Shown in pieces: positions 33,622-43,741 of a stretch of DNA of 64,000 nt. The translations under genes were made by a program, and so were the position numbers. The DNA lies in assembly GCF_010500995.1 (NCBI RefSeq), contig NZ_QVMK01000022.1, positions 1 to 64,000 on the forward strand. Reading direction: 5' to 3'. Below the pieces are notes generated by a model. That model ran no database searches, was not told the origin of the DNA, and worked only from the letters and a program-made list of their open reading frames with translations. This DNA comes from Bacteroides sp. 224 (lineage in GTDB: Bacteria; Bacteroidota; Bacteroidia; Bacteroidales; Bacteroidaceae). The first letter of the stretch is position 1. Every line of letters starts with the position of its first letter.

Positions 33622-34602
33622 TTAGTTAACTGTATCACAGAAATAACCTGTGTATAATTTTTCTTCACTATCATTGATATAAGAGAATATTCCCCAAATA
33701 TTAGTTCCATCATTCTTGATAATTTTCAGCGTAATATTTTCTATCGTATCATTACTCCAAGTATGATAGGTAAATAGGGCATCGCTCTTTGTACCAACGC
33801 TTTTATCTCCTGTAAAGTCAATATAAATCCAATAATACGTATAATATTTCCAACCATATCTTTGCTTGCCATCCACAATTTCATTGAGTGGTGTGTAATA
33901 GGTGTTAAATGTATTGGAATTATTATAGAAGTACCTTCTGGCATTGGTTTCCATAATCGTTTCTAACTCTTCGTTGGTAAAAGGTTCGAAGGTTGCTTTT
34001 ACAGATACTAAAATGTTTTCCGATAGACCTGTACAGTCGGTAACAGTAATGGTAGCAACATAGTCGGCTTTCTTTGAGGTTGCTGTAATTTTGATTTCTC
34101 CCTCTTCGGTGATAGAAGCCTCTACAGCCGGATTATTTGATTCAATTTTATATCCATCGTTGCCCAATACCACATTCGCAGTGATTGATTTTGAACTACC
34201 CAATTTGGTTGTCAATTCGGTATTTTTAGTACTGAGTTCAAGAACATCTGTAGTGTAAACACTAATTGGCAACTTGCGATAGCGACTATATTTATCTGAA
34301 ATAATCAGGGAGGTTTGTCCGTTGGCAAAACCTTCTATTGTGATTACACCATTTACCATCTCTACTTTGGCAAGGCTCTCATCCAGGCAGAAAGCGTTAT
34401 ATTCTCCACCTCCTTCTTTAATGGCTACGGTTGCCTTATTTTCAGAACCTATTTTCACTTTGAGTAATTCCTGTTCAAGAATAAATTCCGGTGTTTCTTC
34501 TGTTCCGGGGTTAGGAATCTCATCATCGTCACTACATCCCGCAAAACCCATTGGGAGTAATGCGGCCATCAGTAGGATTATTATTTTATTAGTGATTTTC
34601 AT
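33622..34602 (-). CDS. lipoprotein with Ig-like domains, last gene of the polysaccharide locus
   Basis: 326 residues. Lipoprotein signal MKITNKIIILLMAALLPMGF followed by AGC, the lipobox. Acidic residues after the Cys (CSDDDEIPNPG) suggest surface export. Two beta-sandwich repeats of about 80 residues follow, with VKIGSENKATVAIKEG in the first and LGSSKSITANVVLG in the second. The C-terminal domain is Tyr/Trp-rich (YGWKYYTYYWIYIDFTG). Probably a surface glycan-binding or accessory protein; family not identified. Confidence 0.7.
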   Translation of the reverse strand: MKITNKIIILLMAALLPMGFAGCSDDDEIPNPGTEETPEFILEQELLKVKIGSENKATVAIKEGGGEYNAFCLDESLAKVEMVNGVITIEGFANGQTSLIISDKYSRYRKLPISVYTTDVLELSTKNTELTTKLGSSKSITANVVLGNDGYKIESNNPAVEASITEEGEIKITATSKKADYVATITVTDCTGLSENILVSVKATFEPFTNEELETIMETNARRYFYNNSNTFNTYYTPLNEIVDGKQRYGWKYYTYYWIYIDFTGDKSVGTKSDALFTYHTWSNDTIENITLKIIKNDGTNIWGIFSYINDSEEKLYTGYFCDTVN

Positions 34603-34637
34603 ATTCTTTTGTTTTTAATGGTTATAGTTACTTATAC

Positions 34638-36065
34638 TTATCTCCAGTCTTTTGCATACGGAGATTCGTCGTACACTAACTCGTCATCGTAGAAAGCTCT
34701 TGCCATTCTTTCCATAGCAGTGATTTGCCCGTTAGCGTTTGATCGATTAGGATCCATAGCAAATATCATGTGCGATAGATATCCATTATTGCGCATACTC
34801 TTCAGATTCGTTTCCGAAGCAAACCGGCTTTGGCTAAACTCTTGAGAATACAATCCCATGTTAGACTTAGGCATTCCCGGATAATTATTGCTTAAATCGG
34901 AGTAACCTCCGTAATCATGTAACCCGTAATCAACAAATTCTCCCGATGATACACCATCAACTGCCGGTAAACTGCGTGTGGTGCTATATGCGTAGGCAAT
35001 CACCCATCTTTCCGGTTGTAGCTTTTTTACCTCGTAGCAAAGACGGGATGCCGCTGCACTGCTTGGATATACAAATCCCGGAGTAATATTGCTATACTCA
35101 TAGCTGGAGTATTCGTCGTCTATAAAAATGCCATCTAATTGATAAGCATCGCACATAGCCTTTACTTCCTTAGCAAACTCCTGAGCGGTTTCTTTTGACA
35201 TATTGGCTACTCCCGAACGGTCATGGTTGCCCAATAAACCGAGAATGATTTTCATGCCTCTGTCTTGCAGTGGTTTCAGGTAATGTTCGCGTTGGTCGAG
35301 TATGGCTTGCACATTTTCATTGTTGAAGATGTAAACACGTCCGGTTTCTGCATTGTAATTGATGTTTGCCGAAAAGATAATCAATGCGTCCACTAAAGGT
35401 CTTCCATTGCTTTTTAGTGTAAAGCAGAGGTTGTTTAGTGGGTTGGTATCGTTTACCTCCATACAGCTAAACACTTTTACGCCGGGTGCACCGTCTACAT
35501 ATTTGGTACAATCGGGAAGTGCAGTGAGATCTTTTACAAAGATCAGACGCGTTTGATCTTCTTTTGCCAGTTTAAAATTGCCTGATGCTACTTTCATTCG
35601 TAACGGAATTACATAGCTTTTATTGGAAGATAAGTTTCCGTTGGAAGAAAAAGCCACTTTCATTTCAGAAGAATGAACAGAACCGGTAGTTAACTTAATG
35701 ATACCACCGTCTTCTAAAGTAACTTTTTCTTTAGGGAAAAGCTCATATTCTGTTCCGTTTTTAGCGTTATATTCGGTGAGTGCTGTTTCATCGTAAGTTA
35801 CAGATACAGTGGCGTCTGCAGAAAGTTGCTCTGTTGTTTTCAGAGAGAAACCAATGTTACCTGTGCTACGAAATTCCACGTTTGTAAACATGCGCTTTCC
35901 ATTGCTGTCACTAACATAGCCCATGACAGAACCGTCACCAGTGGTATACTTGTTTTCGTCTATCTGCCCAATTGCAATATCGTCGGAGCAGGCAGTAAAT
36001 AAGCCGGCTGTCAGCATTAGTGCCGGCACCCAATATTTAGGTTTTATGTAATTGATATGTTTCAT
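34638..36065 (-). CDS. GH18 endo-beta-N-acetylglucosaminidase, lipoprotein
   Basis: 475 residues. Lipoprotein signal ending TAGLFTAC. An N-terminal DUF1735-like beta domain (about 40-165) is followed by a GH18 barrel with LDGIFIDDEYSSYE, which provides Asp, Asp and the catalytic Glu of the DxxDxE motif in the form used by EndoF/EndoH-type enzymes. LGLLGNHDRSG and VIAYAYSTTRS also fit. It would cut the chitobiose core of N-glycans at the cell surface, releasing mannose-rich oligosaccharide for the SusC/D importer. Confidence 0.88.
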   Translation of the reverse strand: MKHINYIKPKYWVPALMLTAGLFTACSDDIAIGQIDENKYTTGDGSVMGYVSDSNGKRMFTNVEFRSTGNIGFSLKTTEQLSADATVSVTYDETALTEYNAKNGTEYELFPKEKVTLEDGGIIKLTTGSVHSSEMKVAFSSNGNLSSNKSYVIPLRMKVASGNFKLAKEDQTRLIFVKDLTALPDCTKYVDGAPGVKVFSCMEVNDTNPLNNLCFTLKSNGRPLVDALIIFSANINYNAETGRVYIFNNENVQAILDQREHYLKPLQDRGMKIILGLLGNHDRSGVANMSKETAQEFAKEVKAMCDAYQLDGIFIDDEYSSYEYSNITPGFVYPSSAAASRLCYEVKKLQPERWVIAYAYSTTRSLPAVDGVSSGEFVDYGLHDYGGYSDLSNNYPGMPKSNMGLYSQEFSQSRFASETNLKSMRNNGYLSHMIFAMDPNRSNANGQITAMERMARAFYDDELVYDESPYAKDWR

Positions 36066-36094
36066 GATTTATCTTCTTATAATTAATAAGGTGG

Positions 36095-37243
36095 TTATTT
36101 AGGCAATGAAACAGAATTCCATGTGATGTCGCCATTGGCCACTAATGTATTTTCGTTTCCGGTATGGTCTGTTATCACTTTTCCGGCTCCTTCGTCGAAT
36201 TTCCAGTAGGCTACCAGTCCTTCACTATCAGGCTGAACTATATAGAAGTGATCTTTGGCTTTAATATCATCTGCAGTCAGTATGCGGTTCCATACACGAA
36301 CTTCGCAGATGTCAGCTTCCAGCCAGCGGTTGTTATCATAAGATTTACCTACATTGAAACCTGTGGAAGCCCAGTTTACAGCAGAGCGATATTTGGTATA
36401 TTGCGTATCTCCTTTCTTTATACCATTGATATAAAAATCTACAGCACCATCTGCCGAGTTGTAGGTGGCAGCTATGTGTACCCATTCATTGGTTGGTATT
36501 TGCCAGGCTGCATCCGTAATATTTCCGTTTGAAGTGGCCAACTGGAGTTGGTTATCGGGAACTCCGGCGTCACCTATACGGAATAAGAAATTACCTTCAA
36601 TACCCATTACTGTACTAATCAGCTTATCGAATTTGCTGATATTTACCAAGGCTTCTATAGTGAGTTGGTTTATACCCTTCAGTGTAGAAGTACCGGCAGA
36701 CTGAAGATTGAGGTAGTTGGTAGTAATATTTCCTACCGTATTGATAAGTGCTGCCCCTTTAATTACAAAATAAGTAGTACGGGTACTATTTAAGAAATCA
36801 ATATTAGAATTGACAACTGTAACTGGCAAAACATACACCAAATCACGGTTTAAAGCGGATAGATCTTTAAACAAGACTTCTACATCGTTTCCTTGCATAG
36901 CTCCTGCTTCGATGACAGATACATTTAGGGGTATCTCAAAATTCTCGTTTGGAACCATAATAGCCTTTTCGTCATATATCTGGTTATATTGGTCTACTAA
37001 GGAAGCATCTGCTTTATAAGTTACTTCAACATTCATTGCTTCCGGTTTGGCAATGGCAGTTTTAATAATACCACTTTCTTCATTATTGGTTCCCTTCATC
37101 AATATAGTTCCAACTTTTGAGGAATTAACAAAGGCTTTATTATCAAAGTTCTCTTTATCCTCACAAGAAGAACATACTGCCAACAAGCCGGTTGCCACCA
37201 GTAATGAGGAACATAAATTGTTTATTATACGTTTCATAGTCAT
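36095..37243 (-). CDS. DUF1735/LamG-domain surface lipoprotein
   Basis: 382 residues. Lipoprotein signal with the lipobox in LLAVCSSC. The first domain (about 30-165) is DUF1735-like (TAIAKPEAMNVEVTYKADAS, YVLPVTVV). The second (about 175-375) is a concanavalin-like LamG fold with LTIEALVNISKFDK, EWVHIAATYNSADGAVDFYI and LVAYWKFDEGAG. It probably binds glycan at the surface as part of the SusCD complex. It lies between the two GH18-type genes. Confidence 0.82.
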   Translation of the reverse strand: MTMKRIINNLCSSLLVATGLLAVCSSCEDKENFDNKAFVNSSKVGTILMKGTNNEESGIIKTAIAKPEAMNVEVTYKADASLVDQYNQIYDEKAIMVPNENFEIPLNVSVIEAGAMQGNDVEVLFKDLSALNRDLVYVLPVTVVNSNIDFLNSTRTTYFVIKGAALINTVGNITTNYLNLQSAGTSTLKGINQLTIEALVNISKFDKLISTVMGIEGNFLFRIGDAGVPDNQLQLATSNGNITDAAWQIPTNEWVHIAATYNSADGAVDFYINGIKKGDTQYTKYRSAVNWASTGFNVGKSYDNNRWLEADICEVRVWNRILTADDIKAKDHFYIVQPDSEGLVAYWKFDEGAGKVITDHTGNENTLVANGDITWNSVSLPK

Positions 37244-37254
37244 TATTCTTTAAA

Positions 37255-38292
37255 TCATTTTACAGATGGGTTGATGGATAAAATGAGTTGTCTTGTGTAA
37301 TAATAGCTCAGAGGAGAAGTATAATAGTCGGTAGAAACATTATAGATTCCTACGGCTTGTACTTCAATACCTCCACGAGGAGCTATTGCCCAATCAGTTA
37401 ATCCCTCCATGGCCAGTGTACCATCGGCGAAGTATCCTATTTTCTTATTCGGGTCGTTCAGATCGGTAGCACATACTACCATTCCGAAACGGTCGGTAGA
37501 TATTCCTTCTACAGATGTCAAGGAGAGTAGGTAAGTAAGTTCATTTGCATTGGTTGCTTCTTTTCCGGACACCAGAATGGAGAGACAATCATCAAGTAAT
37601 GAAGGATCAATCAGGTTCTGAGGTTTTCCTTCATAAGTGATTAATTTTTGCGGGTTTCTCTTGTGCCAGTCTTGAATGATGTTTATAAAAGAAACTTCAT
37701 TCTCTGTGTATTCCTTCAATTCGTTAAGACGCATGTGAAGTCTGGATTTACCAGCATAACCAATGCAAATACCATCATAATTGTATTTATGAACCAAAGA
37801 GAGAGAATATTCCAAAGAATCTGTTAGGAAACCGATAAAGTCTTTAGAAACAGGTTCTTCTTCAGTAGCCAATTCTAACTTGGTATTGTATGCAGCTTTA
37901 AAGGCATCAAAATCAATGGAGTAAATAATCTTCATAGCTTTTTCGCTGCGAATCTGATTGATTTCCTGCAATTCCCAATCCGCCAGATTATCAGGGTGTA
38001 TGATGCTTACCACATCAATACTATCAGGTAGATCTGTTAAATGATGCGATCGGTTGAAAGTTACTTTCTGACTATTGTCGAACCAAACATACACCAGTTT
38101 ATGGTCTGAGTTCTTGTATTCACGCAGATTCTGTAAATATTTAGCGTATAGTTCCCGGTTTTGATCTTTAATATTCGGTTCTTCCAGATCAAGGCTTTCT
38201 ACATCTGTCCAATCGGAGCAAGCTGACAAAACAAGCATAGAAAATGCAGCCCACGCTATTCTCTTTAATGTTTTTCTATATACTATTTTCAT
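37255..38292 (-). CDS. GH18-like surface protein lacking catalytic acids
   Basis: 345 residues. Lipoprotein signal (lipobox LVLSAC). The fold resembles GH18, with VWFDNSQ early and the barrel strand YNYDGICIGYAGKS where active enzymes have DGxDxDxE. The second Asp is Gly and the catalytic Glu is Ala, so it should not hydrolyse. It sits directly after susD, the usual SusE position. It is therefore most likely a surface glycan-binding protein derived from an endoglycosidase. Confidence 0.8.
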   Translation of the reverse strand: MKIVYRKTLKRIAWAAFSMLVLSACSDWTDVESLDLEEPNIKDQNRELYAKYLQNLREYKNSDHKLVYVWFDNSQKVTFNRSHHLTDLPDSIDVVSIIHPDNLADWELQEINQIRSEKAMKIIYSIDFDAFKAAYNTKLELATEEEPVSKDFIGFLTDSLEYSLSLVHKYNYDGICIGYAGKSRLHMRLNELKEYTENEVSFINIIQDWHKRNPQKLITYEGKPQNLIDPSLLDDCLSILVSGKEATNANELTYLLSLTSVEGISTDRFGMVVCATDLNDPNKKIGYFADGTLAMEGLTDWAIAPRGGIEVQAVGIYNVSTDYYTSPLSYYYTRQLILSINPSVK

Positions 38293-38308
38293 AATATTCG
38301 TTTATAAG

Positions 38309-39898
38309 TTATTTCTTACGTGCCCACCATACATCAGTTCCCATGTTATCCGGTCCGCCCAGATACTGTTTTACTGCATACTGTATGTTTTCCGTATTGT
38401 TTGTGTATTCTTCCGAAGGGTATGGCATGCGTCGTGCACCTTTACTATTGTTAACTACACCACCGCTACGATTGCCATCATCTGTAGCCGGAAGCAACTT
38501 AGGAAATCCGGTACGACGATAGTCTGCCCATGCTTCGTTTCCTAATGGCCAGTTAGCTATCCATTTTTGGGTAATGATGCGTTCTTGTTTCTCTTGGATG
38601 GTAGCCGATTCATTCCACTTGATTGTTATATCGGAGAGTGTTCCACTATAAGAATATAGTCCGGACGGATCTTTATAAGCACCGGGTACACTTTTATCAT
38701 CGTCTAAGTATTGGTCGGCACCTGAAACACCCCATTGTTCGAACGAGAGGCGGATTCCTTCATTGTAAAAATTAGCAGCTTCTCCACCCATGTCGAATCC
38801 GAAGATAGCTTTTCCTTCGGCACGTAGGAAGGCCACTTCCGCAGCATTCATCCAAAGTACCGGATCGGCAGCAGTCATCTTAATTTGAGAATAGTTCTTG
38901 AAGTGTTCGCCGGCTTTGGCTAAGTTGATGCTGCGACGTAGTCCTACATAGTCTTCGCCTGGCCAACCTGATTTTTCAAAATAGCTGGCACGACGGTTGT
39001 CTTTATAACCATTCATGTAGCATACGATGTCAGCAGCAGCGTGTGTATCTCCACCAGAGGTTGCTTCATTATAGCGCACAGCGGTAAAAATAGGATTAGC
39101 TATTGTTCCAAAGTATTTCCAGGTTGCATTATCATCATTAGTTTCTATAAGTCCCATTTCGTGCTTTACTGCACTTTCTGCCATTGCTTTTGCCATTTCG
39201 GGTTTGGCATAAGCAATACGCATAGCCAAACGTAGTTTTAAAGAGTTACCAAATTTTATCCATTGTGGTATGTTACCCCGATATACAAAATCGGCGGTGG
39301 GCACAAGTGCGGCGTTTTTATGTTCTGTTAATGTGGAGATAGCAGCATCCAACTCTTCAAAGAATTTAATATATACTTCTTCCTGAGAATCATAAGGAGT
39401 GGTAATTTTTCCATCTTCACCAATTTTAGAATAAGGTATGGCACCGTATGTGTCGGTAACCCGGTTCATAGAAGCCACTTTAATAATTTGTGCAATAGCA
39501 TAAGGCACAGGGTTCTTTGTGGTTTCGGATACAGTTTTGATTATATTCAAGTTACTGTACACAGTAGGAACCATTCTATCGCTTATCAAGAATACGCGAG
39601 TCCAGTCGTTCTTAGCATCAAAATTAGAAATGGTGTTTTGCCAACCACTATTTGAGTCTGCAAAGTACCCGCCCATAGGACCTCCTAATAAGCAGTCGGT
39701 AAATTGTGCGGTGTTCACGTCTGAAGAGATTACTGTACTTGCTAAGTTACTCATAGCCGAACCTAACGCATAGTCGTCGGCTGTTAAGTCTCCCGGTTGA
39801 TATGGATGGGAGTTTATATTAAGGTAGTCATCTGTACATGAGATAAAGCCCAAAACAAATGAACCTATGATTAGTTTATTTATTATATTCTTTTTCAT
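38309..39898 (-). CDS. SusD-like glycan-binding lipoprotein
   Basis: 529 residues. Signal MKKNIINKLIIGSFVLGFIS with lipobox Cys (CTDDYLNINSHPYQPGDL, the usual SusD start). It is a TPR-based SusD/RagB-like fold with the conserved helical regions AQIIKVASMNRVTDTYGAIP and FLRAEGKAIFGFD. The C-terminus reads RMPYPSEEYTNNTENI. It caps the SusC transporter and binds the oligosaccharide. It is placed 11 bp after susC. Confidence 0.95.
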   Translation of the reverse strand: MKKNIINKLIIGSFVLGFISCTDDYLNINSHPYQPGDLTADDYALGSAMSNLASTVISSDVNTAQFTDCLLGGPMGGYFADSNSGWQNTISNFDAKNDWTRVFLISDRMVPTVYSNLNIIKTVSETTKNPVPYAIAQIIKVASMNRVTDTYGAIPYSKIGEDGKITTPYDSQEEVYIKFFEELDAAISTLTEHKNAALVPTADFVYRGNIPQWIKFGNSLKLRLAMRIAYAKPEMAKAMAESAVKHEMGLIETNDDNATWKYFGTIANPIFTAVRYNEATSGGDTHAAADIVCYMNGYKDNRRASYFEKSGWPGEDYVGLRRSINLAKAGEHFKNYSQIKMTAADPVLWMNAAEVAFLRAEGKAIFGFDMGGEAANFYNEGIRLSFEQWGVSGADQYLDDDKSVPGAYKDPSGLYSYSGTLSDITIKWNESATIQEKQERIITQKWIANWPLGNEAWADYRRTGFPKLLPATDDGNRSGGVVNNSKGARRMPYPSEEYTNNTENIQYAVKQYLGGPDNMGTDVWWARKK

Positions 39899-39909
39899 AG
39901 TTTCTATTA

Positions 39910-42900
39910 TTAAAATTTAACGCTCAAACTGAAACCAATATTGCGTAAAGCAGGCATCATAAAGTAGTCAATTCCTTGATAGAAATTATCGGTTGAAGCA
40001 ATATTCTCCGGATCGAAAGGAGCTTTGTTATAGATCATCCATAGGTTGCGACCAATCAGAGAAAGCTTTACATCACAAATGTTATATAACATTTTTCGTG
40101 GGAAGGTATAACCAAAAGAAACTTCTTGTAAACGAACATTGGTAGCCGAATAAGTATAGTATTGAGGAACAGAAGTTCCACTACCTATTACACTATACCA
40201 TGTTTGAGGATTGATTTGGTCATTACCATTTATACTAATGTAACCTTGTTCGCGTGCATTAGCCGATGCTTCTGATACTCCGTAGTAATCGAGCATAGCT
40301 TGTGTACGAGAGAATACCACTCCACCTAAGCGAGCCGAAATAAGGAATCCCGCATTGAAATTGTTCCAGCTGAAATTATTTCGCCATGCCAGGTTGGCTT
40401 TAGGCAACACACTACCTAATTTAATGTAGTTATCTGCATTTTGAATAGTCTGCGTAGAAGGTTGTCCGTTGGCATCTACCAAGATATTTCCTTGGTCATC
40501 TCGTTTCAAGTCTATAAAGGAGTAAATGTCACCCATTGTTCCACCTTCTTTCAGCAAGAAACGAGTTTCTCCTAAACCACCTACATTCAACGTATTTAAA
40601 GAGAAAGTTTCGCCGGTTACCGGGTTCACAGCATTATTAGCTAACTTCAGAATCTTGTTTTTGTTGGTAGAGAAAGTAAAGCCACTATCCCATGTAAAGC
40701 CTTTCCAAGTGTTTTTATAACCTAAAGACAATTCAACTCCCGAATTTCGTACGGCTCCGGTTTGAACATACATACTTGAATTTCCACTAACAGCTAACTG
40801 TGGATCAAATGTTTGGTTCTTAGTTTTGGCATTGTAATAAGTAACATCCAGATTGAAATCTTTCAGGAAGCGCAGCGATAAACCTATTTCCCAGGAATTC
40901 GTACGTTCGGGTTTCAGATTATACAAAGGATATTGAGTGGTAATACTCCATTGTTTTGTACTTTCATTCCATTCATATCGTGGATTGGCTAAATGTCTGG
41001 CAAAGGGACTACCTACAGAAGCCCATGAACCGCGAACTTTCATAAAAGATAAAAGATCTTTGTTTAACTCGGGCATCAATTCGGATAATATAACAGAGCC
41101 ACCAAAAGAAGGATAGAAGAATGATGAATTAGCAGAATTAGGACCAGCCAATTGAGAAGCCCAATCATTACGTCCGGTTACTGTTAGGTAATAAGTGTTT
41201 TTATAGCCAAGTTCGGCCGAAGCAAAGATAGACTGTGTTTGCTCTCTCCAACCATCTTGTATAGGCTTTGTTTTGCTTGTGCTTAGGTTTTGAACAGCAA
41301 AAAAATTGGTTAAACCTACCGGTTCATCGTCGCCAAAGTTTTTACTACCATCGGCAATCGGACCACGTACCTTCAAAGCATCCATGCGAACATCGGAGTA
41401 AGAAGTACCAATATTGGCTTGTAAAGACCAAAATTCTCCAAAGTTTTTATTAATATTCACAAGGAAATCGGCATATAGTTGTTTATCCTGAGTTTTGGTG
41501 ATACCATATAAACCGCGTTCAGAATATTCTGTAACTTGCGTATTGCTGGATGCATAAAATTTTTCGGTATAATCGTTATTAGAATTGTCTACACGCACAC
41601 GGCCGGATGCACTCAACCAATCCAAAATTTGATAACTTAGGCTTGTTCCTAACATGTAACGATCTTTTTTGTTTACACGCATGTTGCGGTGATTTATCCA
41701 GTAAGGATTTTGCATGGCCATACCTTCGTCGCCTACCGGCCAGTACTGAGTATTGATTTTACGTGCAGGATCATAACGCTCGTACATGCGAATGTCTTCC
41801 CAATCATTGCCTCGGGGGAATAGGTAAGCACCTACCAATGGGTTGTTGTATGAGCCTTGATTGGTCATGTTACGATCGTCTTGTACAATATAACTTGCGC
41901 TCATATCCAACATCATTTTGTCTTTTAAGAAAGAAGTGGTGTTTCGAACGGTGAAGTTATAACGGTTGTATTTATTATTAGGTGTAATACCTACAGAGTT
42001 TACAACTGCTGCCGATGCGTATGTTTGATTCTTTTCTGTACCAGTAGCTAATGACACTGTTTCTGTAGCAATAACGCCTGTTTGGAAATAATCGTCTTTC
42101 GGATTGTAGTTGTAGTTGTTGGCACTTGTGAGACGAGAACCCCAGCTTAATGCCCCTGTAGGACTTAATACACCCTCGGAGCCTGTTCCGTAGCGATTCT
42201 GAAATTGAGGCATTATAAACGGGCTGGTGAATTCTGTATTACTGGTTACAGTGAGGCTAAGTTTTCCTTCCTGTCCTTTTTTAGTAGTAATAATAATGGC
42301 ACCATTGGCAGCTTCCGAACCATATAAGGCTGCTGCTGCGGCCCCTGTAAGTACTGTCATTGATTCTATATCTTCCGGGTTGATATCTGCGATAGGTTCA
42401 GAAGCTCCTTGCGAATTGAACTCTGTACTCCCTGCCGAATTACGTCCGAAGAAGATGGGTATACCATCGATTACATAAAGAGCGTTTGAGGTTTGCATGA
42501 TGGATTTTGTACCACGCATTACTACTTTTGATACACCTCCCACACCCGATGAAGAAGTATTGATATTTACACCGGCTACTTTACCACTCAAAGAATTTAC
42601 AAAGTTTACATCTTTATTTGTAGTAATATCGTCGGTTTTCACCTGTTGCACATTATAAGAAAGTGCTTTTTCTGCGCGCTTAATACCCAGTGCAGTTACT
42701 ACCACTTCATCGATAAGCTGTGTGTCATCTTTCAGGGTTACATTAATAACGCTTTGAGCGCCTATGGTAATCTCTTGCTTTTTATACCCGATGTAAGAGA
42801 AGACAAGTACCTGCCCAGTGCCGGAAACGGCTAATTTATATTCTCCATTTAAGTTAGTAATGGTTCCTTTTTCAGTGCCTTTTACTTGCACACTTGCCCC

Positions 42901-43299
42901 GATGATGGGTTCGCCCTGAGAGTCTTTTACAGTTCCTGACACATTACGTTCCTGATTAATGAGTTTGGTGCTCTCGTTAGCTTTTCCCTCCGACAGATAA
43001 ACAATGTTATCTTCCACCTTGTAAGAAATGTTTTTTCCCTTCAGTAATGTGTTTAAAACTACTTCCAAAGAAGCATCTTTCATTTTAATCGGCTCTACAG
43101 TGATAGCTGATAATTTATCACTATAAAAGAACTGATACTTAGATTGGTTTTGAATTTGTTTAATAACTGTTCCTAAATTGGCACGGGGAGTTGATAAAGT
43201 CAACTGCGCCATTGACAAGTGGAAAGGAACTAAGATAAACAAAAAAATCAGTAGTGTCCGAAACAAATTCGGCCTTCGACAAGATTGATTGTTTTCCAT
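39910..43299 (-). CDS. SusC-like TonB-dependent transporter with STN signalling domain
   Basis: 1129 residues. A signal peptide, an STN domain (about 35-105: LGTVIKQIQNQSKYQFFYSD to NIVYLSEG), a carboxypeptidase-like barrel (RNVSGTVKDSQGEPIIGASV), a plug domain with VVVTALGIKRAEKALSY and VIDGIPIFF, then a 22-strand barrel ending in FSLSVKF. The STN domain is the part that contacts a FecR anti-sigma factor, and such a gene lies just upstream. It imports the oligosaccharide across the outer membrane using TonB energy. Confidence 0.97.
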   Translation of the reverse strand: MENNQSCRRPNLFRTLLIFLFILVPFHLSMAQLTLSTPRANLGTVIKQIQNQSKYQFFYSDKLSAITVEPIKMKDASLEVVLNTLLKGKNISYKVEDNIVYLSEGKANESTKLINQERNVSGTVKDSQGEPIIGASVQVKGTEKGTITNLNGEYKLAVSGTGQVLVFSYIGYKKQEITIGAQSVINVTLKDDTQLIDEVVVTALGIKRAEKALSYNVQQVKTDDITTNKDVNFVNSLSGKVAGVNINTSSSGVGGVSKVVMRGTKSIMQTSNALYVIDGIPIFFGRNSAGSTEFNSQGASEPIADINPEDIESMTVLTGAAAAALYGSEAANGAIIITTKKGQEGKLSLTVTSNTEFTSPFIMPQFQNRYGTGSEGVLSPTGALSWGSRLTSANNYNYNPKDDYFQTGVIATETVSLATGTEKNQTYASAAVVNSVGITPNNKYNRYNFTVRNTTSFLKDKMMLDMSASYIVQDDRNMTNQGSYNNPLVGAYLFPRGNDWEDIRMYERYDPARKINTQYWPVGDEGMAMQNPYWINHRNMRVNKKDRYMLGTSLSYQILDWLSASGRVRVDNSNNDYTEKFYASSNTQVTEYSERGLYGITKTQDKQLYADFLVNINKNFGEFWSLQANIGTSYSDVRMDALKVRGPIADGSKNFGDDEPVGLTNFFAVQNLSTSKTKPIQDGWREQTQSIFASAELGYKNTYYLTVTGRNDWASQLAGPNSANSSFFYPSFGGSVILSELMPELNKDLLSFMKVRGSWASVGSPFARHLANPRYEWNESTKQWSITTQYPLYNLKPERTNSWEIGLSLRFLKDFNLDVTYYNAKTKNQTFDPQLAVSGNSSMYVQTGAVRNSGVELSLGYKNTWKGFTWDSGFTFSTNKNKILKLANNAVNPVTGETFSLNTLNVGGLGETRFLLKEGGTMGDIYSFIDLKRDDQGNILVDANGQPSTQTIQNADNYIKLGSVLPKANLAWRNNFSWNNFNAGFLISARLGGVVFSRTQAMLDYYGVSEASANAREQGYISINGNDQINPQTWYSVIGSGTSVPQYYTYSATNVRLQEVSFGYTFPRKMLYNICDVKLSLIGRNLWMIYNKAPFDPENIASTDNFYQGIDYFMMPALRNIGFSLSVKF

Positions 43300-43501
43300 A
43301 CTTTCAATTTAATGAGTTTTTCATACTTTTTATTAAATCCCTAAAAGGAAACGTCGACAATTTCCTTTTCTAATAAAACAATGCTCCTTTCGGAAACACT
43401 TAGTCGGATTCCAACTTTTTTAATAAAAATAGGCAGTATGAAGAAAAAACAGGAGTATTTTCCATAAATGTGTTGCTTTTCATAGGATTTCATTGTTTTA
43501 T

Positions 43502-43704
43502 AAAGATAATATCAACTAACCGATTTTACCCAATCTTCGTTGAACAAATTTTCCTTGCAGTATATTTTTGATTGCTTTAGCCAGATTTTGCTACGGCCGT
43601 AACAAGATTTTGCCACGGCCGTAACGAGAATCTGCCGCGGCCGCAACAAAAACTTGCCACGGCCGTGACAAAACTTAGCTGCGGCCGTAGCAAAACTTGG
43701 TATA
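43502..43704 (-). repeat. dispersed 203-bp repeat with five 22-bp CGGCCG units (copy 2)
   Basis: It matches 12618-12820 over its full length. The leader is 43502-43586, then 22-bp units start at 43587, 43609, 43631, 43653 and 43675. The leader ends at TATCTTTA (minus strand, 43508-43501), a near -7 element pointing to susC. The remaining parts of this 440-bp gap (43300-43500) hold a small hairpin near 43343-43370 and nothing else I can see. Confidence 0.9.
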
Positions 43705-43741
43705 AAGACTTGAATTGTACTTAGTGTCGAATTCGATTTAT

